Part shown: positions 36,258 through 45,011 of the stretch, in pieces | Layout of the letters: every line of letters starts with the position of its first letter | Numbering within the stretch: position 1 is the first letter of the stretch | DNA from: Lutibacter sp. | Lineage (GTDB): Bacteria > Bacteroidota > Bacteroidia > Flavobacteriales > Flavobacteriaceae | DNA length: 64,000 bases | Assembly (NCBI GenBank): GCA_027449025.1 | Contig: DAIDMK010000006.1 | Coordinates: forward strand, 58,385 to 122,384 | Direction of reading: 5' to 3' | Made by a program: the position numbers and the translations under genes | The notes under the pieces: generated by a model | The model's database searches: none | Told to the model about the DNA's origin: nothing | What the model saw: only the letters and a program-made list of their open reading frames with translations

Positions 36258-36360
36258 AATCCGCGTGAGGGATTGAGGCGGTATCCTTTTGTGAAGTGCA
36301 ACGGAACAAAAGATTTAGCCGAAAGCCCGACCCGACCTTTTCGGGAGGGTCACGCCCAAA
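36258..36360 (+). repeat. Structured intergenic repeat, copy 1 (GCGTGAGGG family)
   Basis: 103 nt opening AATCCGCGTGAGGGATTGAG and closing GGGTCACGCCCAAA. GCGTGA and TCACGC can pair as an outer stem; CTTTTGT / ACAAAAG and GACCC / GGGTC form inner hairpins. It aligns with 48295-48388. It lies inside the efflux operon, 96 bp before the pump gene. I recall similar sequences between genes in many Flavobacteriaceae, but cannot name the family. Confidence 0.7.
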
Positions 36361-36419
36361 TAAATAAAAAAAATCAGAAATCAGTTTTCAGTTTCAGTTT
36401 TCAGTATTTCTAAAAATAA

Positions 36420-36454
36420 CTTTAAACTTTAAACTTTAAACTTTAAACTTTAAA
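36420..36454. repeat. Heptamer array (CTTTAAA)x5
   Basis: Five exact head-to-tail copies of CTTTAAA ending 2 bp before the pump ATG at 36457, so copy number would alter the spacing just upstream of the start codon. Preceded by an imperfect CAGTTTTCAGTTTCAG tract (36372-36406). Confidence 0.95.
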
Positions 36455-36456
36455 AA

Positions 36457-39400
36457 ATGCAAGAAGGAATTTCAGGTAAAATCGCCAATATATTCATCAA
36501 TTCTAAGCTGACCATTTTGTTAATGATTGCTTTGATGGCTATTGGCATATACAGTTCATTTCTCATTCCAAGAGAGGAAGAACCACAAATTATTGTTCCT
36601 ATGGCCGATGTATTGGTTGGTTATCCCGGGGCAAGTCCAACAGAGGTTGAAAGCCGTGTTATAAAACCTTTGGAAAAAATTATTTCCGATATTAAGGGTG
36701 TGCAGCACGTGCACAGCATTGCCATGAACGGACAATCGATGATGATTGTGCAGTTTTATGTGGGTGAAGATACAGAGCGTTCCTATGTAAAATTATACGA
36801 TGAATTGATGCGTCATCAGGGAATGTTCCCTACGGGCGTAACGCAGCCTTTGGTTAAAACCCGTTCTATTGATGATGTTCCTATGCTGGGACTTACATTT
36901 TGGAGTGATACATATAACGATTTTCAAATTCGCCAAATTGCGGAAGAAGTAACCTCTGAAATAGAAAAGGTAAAAGATGTTTCCATTACCAAAGTTATTG
37001 GCGGAAGAAATCGTCAGCTGAAAGTGGTGTTAGACAAAGATAAAATGGCAGAAAACGGCATTGATGCGTTGGGAATTATGCAAATGATTCAAGCCAACAA
37101 CAGCAGCTCGCAATCTGGAAGCTTTGTGCAAAATGACCAAGAATATTTAATCACCACTGGGAAGTTTTTAACCTCATCAGAAGATGTTGAAAATTTGGTG
37201 GTTGGCGTTAACAATAATATGCCTGTTTATTTAAAGCAGGTTGCCACCATACAAGACGGACCGGAAACACCAAGCAGCTACGTATCATTTGGTTATGGAA
37301 AAGCGAATGATAATTTTAGTGCAAATTCAGGGGAATACAATGCCGTTACGCTTTCGATAGCAAAAGTAAAAGGAGCTGATGCGATGAAAATATCGGAAAA
37401 GATTTTGGACAGGGTAGAAAAGCTAAAACAAACTTTAATTCCGGCTGATGTTCATGTAGATGTTACCAGAAACTATGGAGAAACTGCATCGCATAAAGTG
37501 GGCGAATTGTTGCTTCACTTAGGGGTTGCGATTTTAGCCGTTACTATTTTGGTGATGTTGGCTATGGGCTGGCGTGGTGGATTGGTCGTGTTTTTCTCGG
37601 TACCATTAACGTTTGCCTTAACCTTATTCAGTTATTATTTATTGGGTTATACTTTAAACCGAATTACCTTATTTGCTTTGGTTTTTGTGGTGGGAATTGT
37701 GGTGGACGACAGTATTATTATCGCCGAAAACATGCACAGGCATTTTAAAATGAAGCGATTGCCATTTAAACAGGCTGCAATTTATGCCATTAATGAAGTT
37801 GGAAATCCGACTATTTTGGCAACATTTACAGTGATAGCTGCTATTTTACCAATGGCTTTTGTATCTGGAATGATGGGACCTTATATGAGTCCGATGCCAA
37901 TTGGTGCTTCTATTGCCATGATTTTATCACTTTTTGTTGCTTTAACGGTGACGCCTTATTTGGGCTATCACTTATTGCGTGAGAAAGACAGCCAAGAACA
38001 GAAAAAAGAAGAAGGCTTGGAGGCTGGTATGATTTATAAAATCTATAAAAAATTAGAACAGCCATTGTTGGACAGTCGCAAAAAGCGATTGGTTACCATA
38101 ATGATTACCTTGGTTTTATTAGCAGGATCTGTATTGATGTTTTTTACAAAATCGGTAGCCGTAAAAATGTTGCCTTTTGACAACAAAAATGAGTTTCAGG
38201 TGGTTATTGATATGCCCGAAGGAACTACCTTGGAAAGAACTGCTGTAGTAACAAAAGAAATCGCGCAATATATTTCAACCACGCCTGAGGTGGTAAATTA
38301 CCAAAATTATATTGGAACCTCTGCACCTATTACCTTTAACGGATTGGTGCGTCATTACGATATTCGTGGCGGTAGTAATATGGCGGATATTCAGGTAAAT
38401 TTATTATTGAAAGAAAAGCGGAAATTACAAAGTCACGACATCGCAAAAAAAGTACGTCCTGAAATTATAAAAATTGCCAAGAAATATGGTGCAAATGTAA
38501 AATTGGTTGAAGTTCCGCCAGGACCGCCAGTATTGTCGACATTGGTTGCTGAAGTGTATGGACCAGATTATGATGAACAGATTAAAGTGGCCTATCAGGT
38601 TAAGGAAATTTTAAAAAACACCACCGATGTTGTGGATATTGACTGGATGGTTGAAGATGCACAAACTGAATACCGACTTGAAATTGACAGGGAAAAAGCC
38701 ATGCTTAATGGCATTGCACCGCAACAAATAGTTGGTAATTTGACCTATCTTTTAAAGGAATATCCGATTTCTTATTTATATGATGAAACTTCTTTTGATC
38801 AGGTTGAAATAGTGTTGGCATTAAGCGATGTAGATAAAACCAGTTTGCAGGATATTCAAAATATCAAAATAAAAGGAAGTCATGGAAATGTTATTCCGAT
38901 TGGTGATTTGGTGCACATAAAACAAGAGACCTTGCAAAACTCAATTTACAGAAAAGATCAAAAAAGAGTGGTCTATGTCACAGCCGATATGGCAGGCGGA
39001 TTGGAAAGTCCGGTTTATGCTATTTTGGGAATGAAAGAAAAATTACAAAAAATCGAATTGCCAAAAGGTTACAAACTGAATGAACTTTACTTAGAACAAC
39101 CAAATGATGAAAGCGATTTTGCAGTGAAATGGGATGGAGAATGGCAAATAACCTTGGAAGTTTTTAAAGATTTAGGAACAGCATTTTTGGTGGTAATTAT
39201 TATCATTTATATGTTAATTGTTGGCTGGTTCCAAAACTTTAAAACGCCAATGGTAATGATGCTTGCAATTCCGCTTTCATTGGTTGGTATTGTTTTAGGT
39301 CACTGGTTATTAGGCGCTTTCTTTACTGCAACCTCGTTTATTGGTATGATTGCCCTGGCGGGTGTTATGGTGCGAAACTCGGTATTGTTAATCGATTTTA

Positions 39401-39648
39401 TTGAAATTCGTTTGAACGACGGAATTCCATTAAAACAAGCGATTATTGATGCAGGTGCGGTGCGAACCACACCAATATTGCTGACAACGGGAGCCGTGGT
39501 AATTGGCGCTTCCATTATTTTATTTGACCCAATTTTTCAAGGTTTGGCTATTTCGTTAGTTGCCGGAGCAATCGTTTCAACCATGTTAACCCTTGTAGTG
39601 GTTCCTATGATTTACTATATGTCCGAAAAAAAGAAATGGGAAAAATAA
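36457..39648 (+). CDS. RND efflux pump, inner-membrane permease
   Basis: 1063-residue proton-driven pump with the 12-helix, two-large-periplasmic-loop layout of RND proteins (loops about 35-335 and 565-870). IPREEEPQIIVPMADVLVGYPGASPTEVE opens the first porter domain; the proton relay is in helix 4 (VVGIVVDDSIIIAENMHRH). The second half repeats the fold with MIALAGVMVRNSVLLIDFIEIRLNDG. It resembles the hydrophobe/multidrug-type group rather than a clear metal pump, and the substrate is not evident. It is followed by a PII-like and a DUF2892 gene, a pairing I recall from other Bacteroidota pumps. Confidence 0.95.
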   Translation: MQEGISGKIANIFINSKLTILLMIALMAIGIYSSFLIPREEEPQIIVPMADVLVGYPGASPTEVESRVIKPLEKIISDIKGVQHVHSIAMNGQSMMIVQFYVGEDTERSYVKLYDELMRHQGMFPTGVTQPLVKTRSIDDVPMLGLTFWSDTYNDFQIRQIAEEVTSEIEKVKDVSITKVIGGRNRQLKVVLDKDKMAENGIDALGIMQMIQANNSSSQSGSFVQNDQEYLITTGKFLTSSEDVENLVVGVNNNMPVYLKQVATIQDGPETPSSYVSFGYGKANDNFSANSGEYNAVTLSIAKVKGADAMKISEKILDRVEKLKQTLIPADVHVDVTRNYGETASHKVGELLLHLGVAILAVTILVMLAMGWRGGLVVFFSVPLTFALTLFSYYLLGYTLNRITLFALVFVVGIVVDDSIIIAENMHRHFKMKRLPFKQAAIYAINEVGNPTILATFTVIAAILPMAFVSGMMGPYMSPMPIGASIAMILSLFVALTVTPYLGYHLLREKDSQEQKKEEGLEAGMIYKIYKKLEQPLLDSRKKRLVTIMITLVLLAGSVLMFFTKSVAVKMLPFDNKNEFQVVIDMPEGTTLERTAVVTKEIAQYISTTPEVVNYQNYIGTSAPITFNGLVRHYDIRGGSNMADIQVNLLLKEKRKLQSHDIAKKVRPEIIKIAKKYGANVKLVEVPPGPPVLSTLVAEVYGPDYDEQIKVAYQVKEILKNTTDVVDIDWMVEDAQTEYRLEIDREKAMLNGIAPQQIVGNLTYLLKEYPISYLYDETSFDQVEIVLALSDVDKTSLQDIQNIKIKGSHGNVIPIGDLVHIKQETLQNSIYRKDQKRVVYVTADMAGGLESPVYAILGMKEKLQKIELPKGYKLNELYLEQPNDESDFAVKWDGEWQITLEVFKDLGTAFLVVIIIIYMLIVGWFQNFKTPMVMMLAIPLSLVGIVLGHWLLGAFFTATSFIGMIALAGVMVRNSVLLIDFIEIRLNDGIPLKQAIIDAGAVRTTPILLTTGAVVIGASIILFDPIFQGLAISLVAGAIVSTMLTLVVVPMIYYMSEKKKWEK

Positions 39649-39705
39649 TAATTGTTTCAAGTATAACAAGAAACCTGAAACTTTAAACTTTTAAAAACAT
39701 CAATT

Positions 39706-40011
39706 ATGAAATTACTAGTCATAACCGCAATTCAGGAGTTTTCCAAAGACATAAAGCATATGCTGAAAAAATCCGATATTCACATTTATTCTTATAATGA
39801 TATAAGCGGTTTTAGAGATTTGTCTGAAGAATCCGTTGGGAGCAATTGGTTTGCAGGAGAAATGGACGAAAGCCAATCTATTATTTTCATTGCTTTTGTA
39901 AAAAAAGAAAATATAGATATCTTTTTTAGCAAGGCAGAGGAATTTAACGCAAAACAAGAAACATTGTCAAAAATACATGTAGCTGTTTTAAATATTGAAA
40001 AATCGATTTAA
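39706..40011 (+). CDS. Small PII-like protein linked to RND pump
   Basis: 101-residue soluble protein. MKLLVITAIQEFSKDIKHMLKK, then IHIYSYNDISGF, then SQSIIFIAFVKKENIDIFFSKAEEF, then IHVAVLNIEKSI suggests the beta-alpha-beta duplication of PII-like signal proteins, without the nucleotide-binding T-loop signature of GlnB. The position 57 bp after the pump suggests a sensor or modulator of efflux; that is inference from fold resemblance and context. Confidence 0.6.
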   Translation: MKLLVITAIQEFSKDIKHMLKKSDIHIYSYNDISGFRDLSEESVGSNWFAGEMDESQSIIFIAFVKKENIDIFFSKAEEFNAKQETLSKIHVAVLNIEKSI

Positions 40012-40133
40012 ATTTTAGTTGGCAGTTAAAAGTTAGAAATAAAAACAAATTGTTTAAATTCTATTCTAATATCAACTAAATAAATCGCACATCATAAATC
40101 GTAAATTAAAAATAACCATAATAATCAAAAAAA

Positions 40134-40319
40134 ATGAAACACAGAATTGTAAGAGCCATTGCAGGCACATTTATACTAATCAGCTTATTACTTGCCATAA
40201 AATTAAACATCAACTGGTTATGGGCTACCGCATTTGTAGGAGCCAATTTACTGCAATCTTCCATCACAAAATGGTGTCTTTTGGATGTTATTTTAGGAAG
40301 ATTGGGGGTGAAGGATTAA
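40134..40319 (+). CDS. DUF2892 small membrane protein
   Basis: 61-residue protein with two hydrophobic helices (about 8-22 and 28-48). INWLWATAFVGANLLQSSITKWCLLDVILGRLG matches the DUF2892 pattern (FVGxNLxQSxxTxWC), the membrane part of YgaP-type rhodaneses. Its single Cys sits at the conserved position. Last gene of the efflux operon, 122 bp after the PII-like gene. Role unknown. Confidence 0.8.
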   Translation: MKHRIVRAIAGTFILISLLLAIKLNINWLWATAFVGANLLQSSITKWCLLDVILGRLGVKD

Positions 40320-40352
40320 TTTTGTAATTTAGCTCGCTAAATTTAGAACAAA

Positions 40353-40676
40353 ATTAAAGCGCTTTTAAAAAATATAATTTCTTTTGTATTGATTACAACT
40401 GTGCTGCTTCCCTTTGCAGTGCAGTTTAATCATTCATTTCAAAAACATGAACATGCTGTTTGTAAAGCTCAAAATATCATACATTTTGATACCCATAAAA
40501 TTGACTGTTCTGCCTTCCATTTTAAGATAAATGTCAATAAAATAGATTTTCCTTCAAAAACTCACTTTACAGAAAAACTTGACATTTATGAAATGATATT
40601 TTCCGCTGAAACACGAATTTCTTCGGTAAATATCCAATATAAATCCTCCCGAGCTCCTCCTTTTTTATTGACATAA
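40353..40676 (+). CDS. Small secreted His/Cys-containing protein, ATT start suspected
   Basis: About 107 residues. The reading frame is open from 40350, and the natural N-terminus would be xKALLKNIISFVLITTVLLPFA, a complete signal peptide; the codon at its expected start is ATT (40353), not ATG. The only other option, TTG at 40389, cuts the signal peptide in half. The mature part has HEH, C, H, H, C, H spacing (QKHEHAVCKAQNIIHFDTHK then DCSAFHF) and ends SRAPPFLLT. I recall similar proteins ending in RGPP just upstream of TonB receptors in flavobacteria. The receptor gene follows after 38 bp. Possible metal-binding accessory protein. Confidence 0.65.
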   Translation: MKALLKNIISFVLITTVLLPFAVQFNHSFQKHEHAVCKAQNIIHFDTHKIDCSAFHFKINVNKIDFPSKTHFTEKLDIYEMIFSAETRISSVNIQYKSSRAPPFLLT

Positions 40677-40714
40677 TTTAGAATTATCATTATTTATCAA
40701 TAAAAAAAACTTTC

Positions 40715-42925
40715 ATGAAATTATATATCACCGTCCTATTTTTAATAGGATTCACATTATTTGGGCATTCTCAAAACAAAATATCAGGTAAAATTACCGA
40801 CCACCAAAACGCGCCGTTATTTGGTGTTACCGTTTATATAGAAGAACTCCAAAAAGGGACTTCATCAAGCGAAAATGGCGAATATGAATTGATAAATTTA
40901 CCCAACAAAATCATTAAAATAACTGTTGCTTACATCGGCTATAAAACCCAGGTAAAAACAATTAATTTACCCGCAAAGGAAACCACGCTAAATTTTACAT
41001 TAGAAGAAGCTGTTTTTAATATGGATGAAGTTATAGTTTCTACAGTTTTCAATAAATTACAATCACAAAACGTGATGAAAGTGGCGCATGAAAGCATAAA
41101 AACACTACAACGAAAAGGAACCTCTACGCTTATTGAAGGACTTGCAACCATTCCGGGAGTTTCACAAGTTTCTACCGGAACTTCTATAGGAAAACCCGTA
41201 ATTCGCGGACTAAGCGGCAATCGTGTTTTGGTTTATTCTCAAGGTGTTAGAGTTGAAAATCAGCAGTTTGGAGATGAACACGGTTTGGGCTTAAACGATT
41301 CGGGAATAGAAAGCGTTGAAGTGATAAAAGGCCCAGCCTCTTTGCTTTATGGATCTGATGCCTTGGGTGGCGTCTTGTATTTTATCCCTGAAAAATTTGC
41401 TGAGGCCAATACTTTTTCGGCCAATTTTGATCAGAAATTATTTTCTAATACTTTAGGCAGTAGTTATTCAATAGGCTTAAAAACGTCCTCAGAGAATTGG
41501 AAATTCTTGGCTAGAGGAAGTTATAATATACATTCCGATTATAAGATTGCCAATGGAGATCGCGTAACAAACACACGATATAACGAAACTGATTTTAAGA
41601 CAGGAATTGGCTATAGCAACTCCAAAATCTCCAGTGTTTTCAGATACAATTACAATAATTTGGATTTAGGAATGCCAGAAGATGGGATTGCCGTGCAAAC
41701 TACCAGCAAAGAAACTACCTATCCAAAACAAGGTGTTGCTAATCATTTGTTGGGTTTTAACAATGTCTTATTTTTTGAAAATTCAAAATTGGATGTGAAT
41801 TTTGGCTATATCGCTAATGACAGAAGTGAATTTGAAGACAGCAATATTGCGGTTTTAAAAATGAAACTGAATACCTTTAATTATGATGCAAAATACCATT
41901 TTCCAAAATTTGGAAATTTGGAAGCCATCCTTGGTGTTCAAGGAATGCACCAAAACAACAAAAATTTTGGAGAGGAATATTTAATACCTGATGCCCTAAC
42001 CAATGATTTCGGTTTTTTCGGAACAAGCAATTATGAATGGAAATCCAATGTAATTTTAGCCGGATTGCGTTTTGACAACAGAAACATTTCTACAGAAGCT
42101 CATGGCGCTGAAGGAGAGGAAGGTTCATTTGAAGCTATTGATAAATCTTATAATAGTTTTAATGCTTCCTTGGGTTATAAAACCAATTTAAACGATAATT
42201 TACTGGTGAGATTAAATGTCGCTACAGGATTTAGAGCTCCTAATTTGGCTGAATTGACGTCTAACGGCGTTCATGAAGGAACCAACAGGTACGAAATTGG
42301 AAACAGCAGTTTAAAAACAGAACAAAATATTCAAACCGATTTAAATGTTGAATTTAACACAGATCATTTTGAATTTTTTGTGAATGGCTTCTACAACCAT
42401 GTGAACAATTATATTTATACCTCACCAACTGGTGAAACACTCGAAGATAATGACGTTTTTAGATATATTCAAAATGATGCAAAATTATATGGTGGTGAAG
42501 TTGGGGTGCATTTTCATCCGCATCCTTTAGATTGGCTGCATTTTGAAAGCAGCTTTGAAACGGTTACGGGAGAAAAACAAAATGGTGATTATTTGCCATT
42601 AATTCCTGCAAATAATTGGAACAATACCATTAGAACAGAATTTAAAATTAAAGATTGGTTGTCTCATGGCTTTAGCTCCCTAAATGTTTCCAGCACTTTC
42701 AATCAAAATAAAGTTAGCGGATTTGAAACTGCATCCAAAGGATATTCTTTGGTAAATATTGGTTTTGGAGGCGCTATTAAATTTGGAAAAACAAATTTTG
42801 ACATCAATATAAATGCCAATAATCTGTTTGATGAAAGTTATATCGCTCACTTGTCACGTTTAAAATCCGACGGAATTCAAAATATTGGAAGAAATTTTAT
42901 AGTTGGCGTGAAATTTAATTTGTAA
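40715..42925 (+). CDS. TonB-dependent outer-membrane receptor
   Basis: 736 residues: a signal peptide (1-19), a carboxypeptidase-like regulatory domain (about 22-105, KISGKITDHQNAPLFGVTVY), a plug (about 115-215, with IESVEVIKGPASLLYGSDALGGVL) and a 22-strand barrel ending ..FIVGVKFNL with a terminal aromatic/hydrophobic strand. NLLVRLNVATGFRAPNLAEL is typical of ferric-siderophore, vitamin B12 or metal receptors. The His/Cys protein upstream and the nickel-using hydrogenase downstream hint at a metal ligand, but the ligand is not proven. Terminator at 42944-42984. Confidence 0.93.
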   Translation: MKLYITVLFLIGFTLFGHSQNKISGKITDHQNAPLFGVTVYIEELQKGTSSSENGEYELINLPNKIIKITVAYIGYKTQVKTINLPAKETTLNFTLEEAVFNMDEVIVSTVFNKLQSQNVMKVAHESIKTLQRKGTSTLIEGLATIPGVSQVSTGTSIGKPVIRGLSGNRVLVYSQGVRVENQQFGDEHGLGLNDSGIESVEVIKGPASLLYGSDALGGVLYFIPEKFAEANTFSANFDQKLFSNTLGSSYSIGLKTSSENWKFLARGSYNIHSDYKIANGDRVTNTRYNETDFKTGIGYSNSKISSVFRYNYNNLDLGMPEDGIAVQTTSKETTYPKQGVANHLLGFNNVLFFENSKLDVNFGYIANDRSEFEDSNIAVLKMKLNTFNYDAKYHFPKFGNLEAILGVQGMHQNNKNFGEEYLIPDALTNDFGFFGTSNYEWKSNVILAGLRFDNRNISTEAHGAEGEEGSFEAIDKSYNSFNASLGYKTNLNDNLLVRLNVATGFRAPNLAELTSNGVHEGTNRYEIGNSSLKTEQNIQTDLNVEFNTDHFEFFVNGFYNHVNNYIYTSPTGETLEDNDVFRYIQNDAKLYGGEVGVHFHPHPLDWLHFESSFETVTGEKQNGDYLPLIPANNWNNTIRTEFKIKDWLSHGFSSLNVSSTFNQNKVSGFETASKGYSLVNIGFGGAIKFGKTNFDININANNLFDESYIAHLSRLKSDGIQNIGRNFIVGVKFNL

Positions 42926-42943
42926 TCCGATCAAAACAGATTC

Positions 42944-42984
42944 TTAAAAAGCCTTTTAAAAAATTTTAAAGGGCTTTTTAAAGA
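42944..42984 (+). terminator. Terminator after the TonB receptor gene
   Basis: TTAAAAAGCC (42944-42953) pairs with GGCTTTTTAA (42972-42981) around an AT-rich loop. It lies 18 bp past the receptor stop and separates it from the hydrogenase operon. Confidence 0.75.
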
Positions 42985-43183
42985 TTTTCAATAAACAAAA
43001 ACACAGCATAACATCCTCTTTTACTTTAATATCTATCTCCATTTATCATTTACATTATCAATCTTTAATCTGCAAACAAAAAACTTTGAATTAAACACAA
43101 ATCGAACTTAAACGTTTAAAAATCAAGTATCAAATAGCTTTTTATTTGTAACTTTAGTACTAGCAACTGTAAATTCTTTCTAA

Positions 43184-44905
43184 ATGAACAGAATAGGTCT
43201 TTTAAACAAGCTTTGGGAATTTCAAAATAAGTTTGGTTATATTTCAGAAAATGCTATTGCACAAATTGCCCAAAAATTAAGCGTTTCAAAAATAGAAATC
43301 GAAGGTGTCGTTTCTTTTTATCATTTCTTCCACCGGCAGCCTACAGGAAAATACCTAATTTATTTAAATAACAGCATTGTTTCTGAGTTTAAAGGCTTTC
43401 AGCAAATTAAAGCCGCTTTTGAAAAAGAAACCGGCTGCACTTTTGGATCTTACGATGAAAATCCGCTGTTTTCACTTTTCGAAACTTCCTGTATCGGTCT
43501 AAGCGACCAGGAGCCTGCGGCATTGATCAATTTTTATCCGTTTACCCATTTAACCCCAGAAAAAGTTAAAACCATCATTCAGCAATTGAAAAACGGAAAT
43601 TCTTTAAGCTTTATTTCAAGCAATCCTACAAGCAAAATTCAATACATTCCTGCGGATAATAAAACGATTTTCTTTAGAAAATATGAAATGGGCATTGCGC
43701 TGAAAAAGTTAAAAAACCATACGCCAAATGAAATTTTAAATCTTATTTCAGTGGCCAACCTTGAAGGTCGAGGCGGGGCATTTTTCCCTACAGCCAAAAA
43801 GTGGAAGAGCTGCAAGCAAAGCGATTCTGTTAAAAAATACATTATCTGCAATGCCGATGAAGGCGAACCGGGAACTTTTAAGGACAAATCACTTCTGAAC
43901 AATCTTCCCGGATTGATAATTGAAGGAATGATTGTGGCAGCTTACATTACAGGCGCCACCAACGGCTTTATTTATTTGCGTGCCGAATACAGCTACCTGC
44001 TTGAAAAAATAGAAAATACCCTTCGCGAATTTCAAACTAATAACCTTTTAGGAAACGATATCCTTGGTATCCCAAAATTTAATTTTAACATTCAAATTCA
44101 GGTTGGTGCAGGCGCTTATGTATGTGGCGAAGAATTGGCTTTAATCGAATCATTGGAAGGAAAGCGCGGCGAACCAAGAATTAAAAAATATTTCCCTACA
44201 GAATATGGTTATTTAGGATATTCAACCATTGTAAATAATGTGGAAACTTTCGCTATGGCATCCAGAATCATTGAATTGGGCACTAATTTTATTTCAACCA
44301 TTGGCACCAAAGAAAGTAAAGGAACAAAAGTATTAAGTATTTCTGGCGATGTTGCAAAACCCGGTATTTATGAAATTGAATGGGGAATGACCGTGAAAGA
44401 AATTCTACACCTCTGCCAGGCCACATCGCCATATTTTGTTCAAATTAGCGGTCCATCAGGCATTTGCATCAACAATACCGAATTTGATCGCAAAATTTGT
44501 AAAGAAGATTTAATCTGTGGTGGATCTATTATGGTTTTTAACAATTTCAGAAGCATCACAAAAATTTTAGAAAACTATACTCAATTTTTTAAAGAAGAAT
44601 CTTGTGGTATTTGTACACCTTGTCGAGCCGGAAATCAGATTTTACATGAAAAAATCAAGAAAATTAAAAAGGGAATTTGCACCGCACAAGATTTGGAAGA
44701 AATAAAAGAATGGGGGAAAATTATGAAACTGACCAGTAGATGCGGATTGGGACACTTTTCCGCAAATACACTCGTAATGGCACTTGATAAATTTGAAGGA
44801 TATTTCAATCAAAAAATTATAAAAGCCAATGAAAATTTAAATGTGGAATTTGATATGGAAGCCGCGGTTTATAATTATGATTCCTTGATAAAGGATACGC
44901 AATGA
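43184..44905 (+). CDS. hoxF: NAD-linked hydrogenase diaphorase subunit, HoxE/HoxF-type
   Basis: 573-residue diaphorase passing electrons between hydrogenase and NAD(H). Residues 1-135 form a NuoE/HoxE-like domain, but only one of the four expected [2Fe-2S] cysteines remains (C103 in TSCIG); the first pair reads YLNNSIVS and the last position reads LSD. The rest is NuoF-like: GRGGAFFPTAKKWK (195-208) for FMN/NADH, CNADEGEPGTFKDK (222-235), and [4Fe-4S] ligands C474, C477, C480 and C520. This is the fused architecture of soluble hydrogenase HoxF. First gene of hoxF-hoxUY-hoxH-hoxW; 106 bp with a heptamer array follows it. Confidence 0.92.
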   Translation: MNRIGLLNKLWEFQNKFGYISENAIAQIAQKLSVSKIEIEGVVSFYHFFHRQPTGKYLIYLNNSIVSEFKGFQQIKAAFEKETGCTFGSYDENPLFSLFETSCIGLSDQEPAALINFYPFTHLTPEKVKTIIQQLKNGNSLSFISSNPTSKIQYIPADNKTIFFRKYEMGIALKKLKNHTPNEILNLISVANLEGRGGAFFPTAKKWKSCKQSDSVKKYIICNADEGEPGTFKDKSLLNNLPGLIIEGMIVAAYITGATNGFIYLRAEYSYLLEKIENTLREFQTNNLLGNDILGIPKFNFNIQIQVGAGAYVCGEELALIESLEGKRGEPRIKKYFPTEYGYLGYSTIVNNVETFAMASRIIELGTNFISTIGTKESKGTKVLSISGDVAKPGIYEIEWGMTVKEILHLCQATSPYFVQISGPSGICINNTEFDRKICKEDLICGGSIMVFNNFRSITKILENYTQFFKEESCGICTPCRAGNQILHEKIKKIKKGICTAQDLEEIKEWGKIMKLTSRCGLGHFSANTLVMALDKFEGYFNQKIIKANENLNVEFDMEAAVYNYDSLIKDTQ

Positions 44906-44920
44906 AAGTTGAAAGGTTAA

Positions 44921-44955
44921 AGTTGTGAGTTGTGAGTTGTGAGTTGTGAGTTGTG
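44921..44955. repeat. Heptamer array (AGTTGTG)x5
   Basis: Five exact copies of AGTTGTG between hoxF and hoxUY, 57 bp before the next ATG. Same unit length and copy number as the CTTTAAA array at 36420. Confidence 0.95.
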
Positions 44956-45011
44956 AAAATTAACAAATATTAAATACCTGATAATTAATTATTGATAATT
45001 TAAAAACACCT

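Noticed and set aside
44921..44955. Tandem array considered as a CRISPR-like repeat.
   Set aside because: Unit of 7 bp without spacers; no cas genes in the window.
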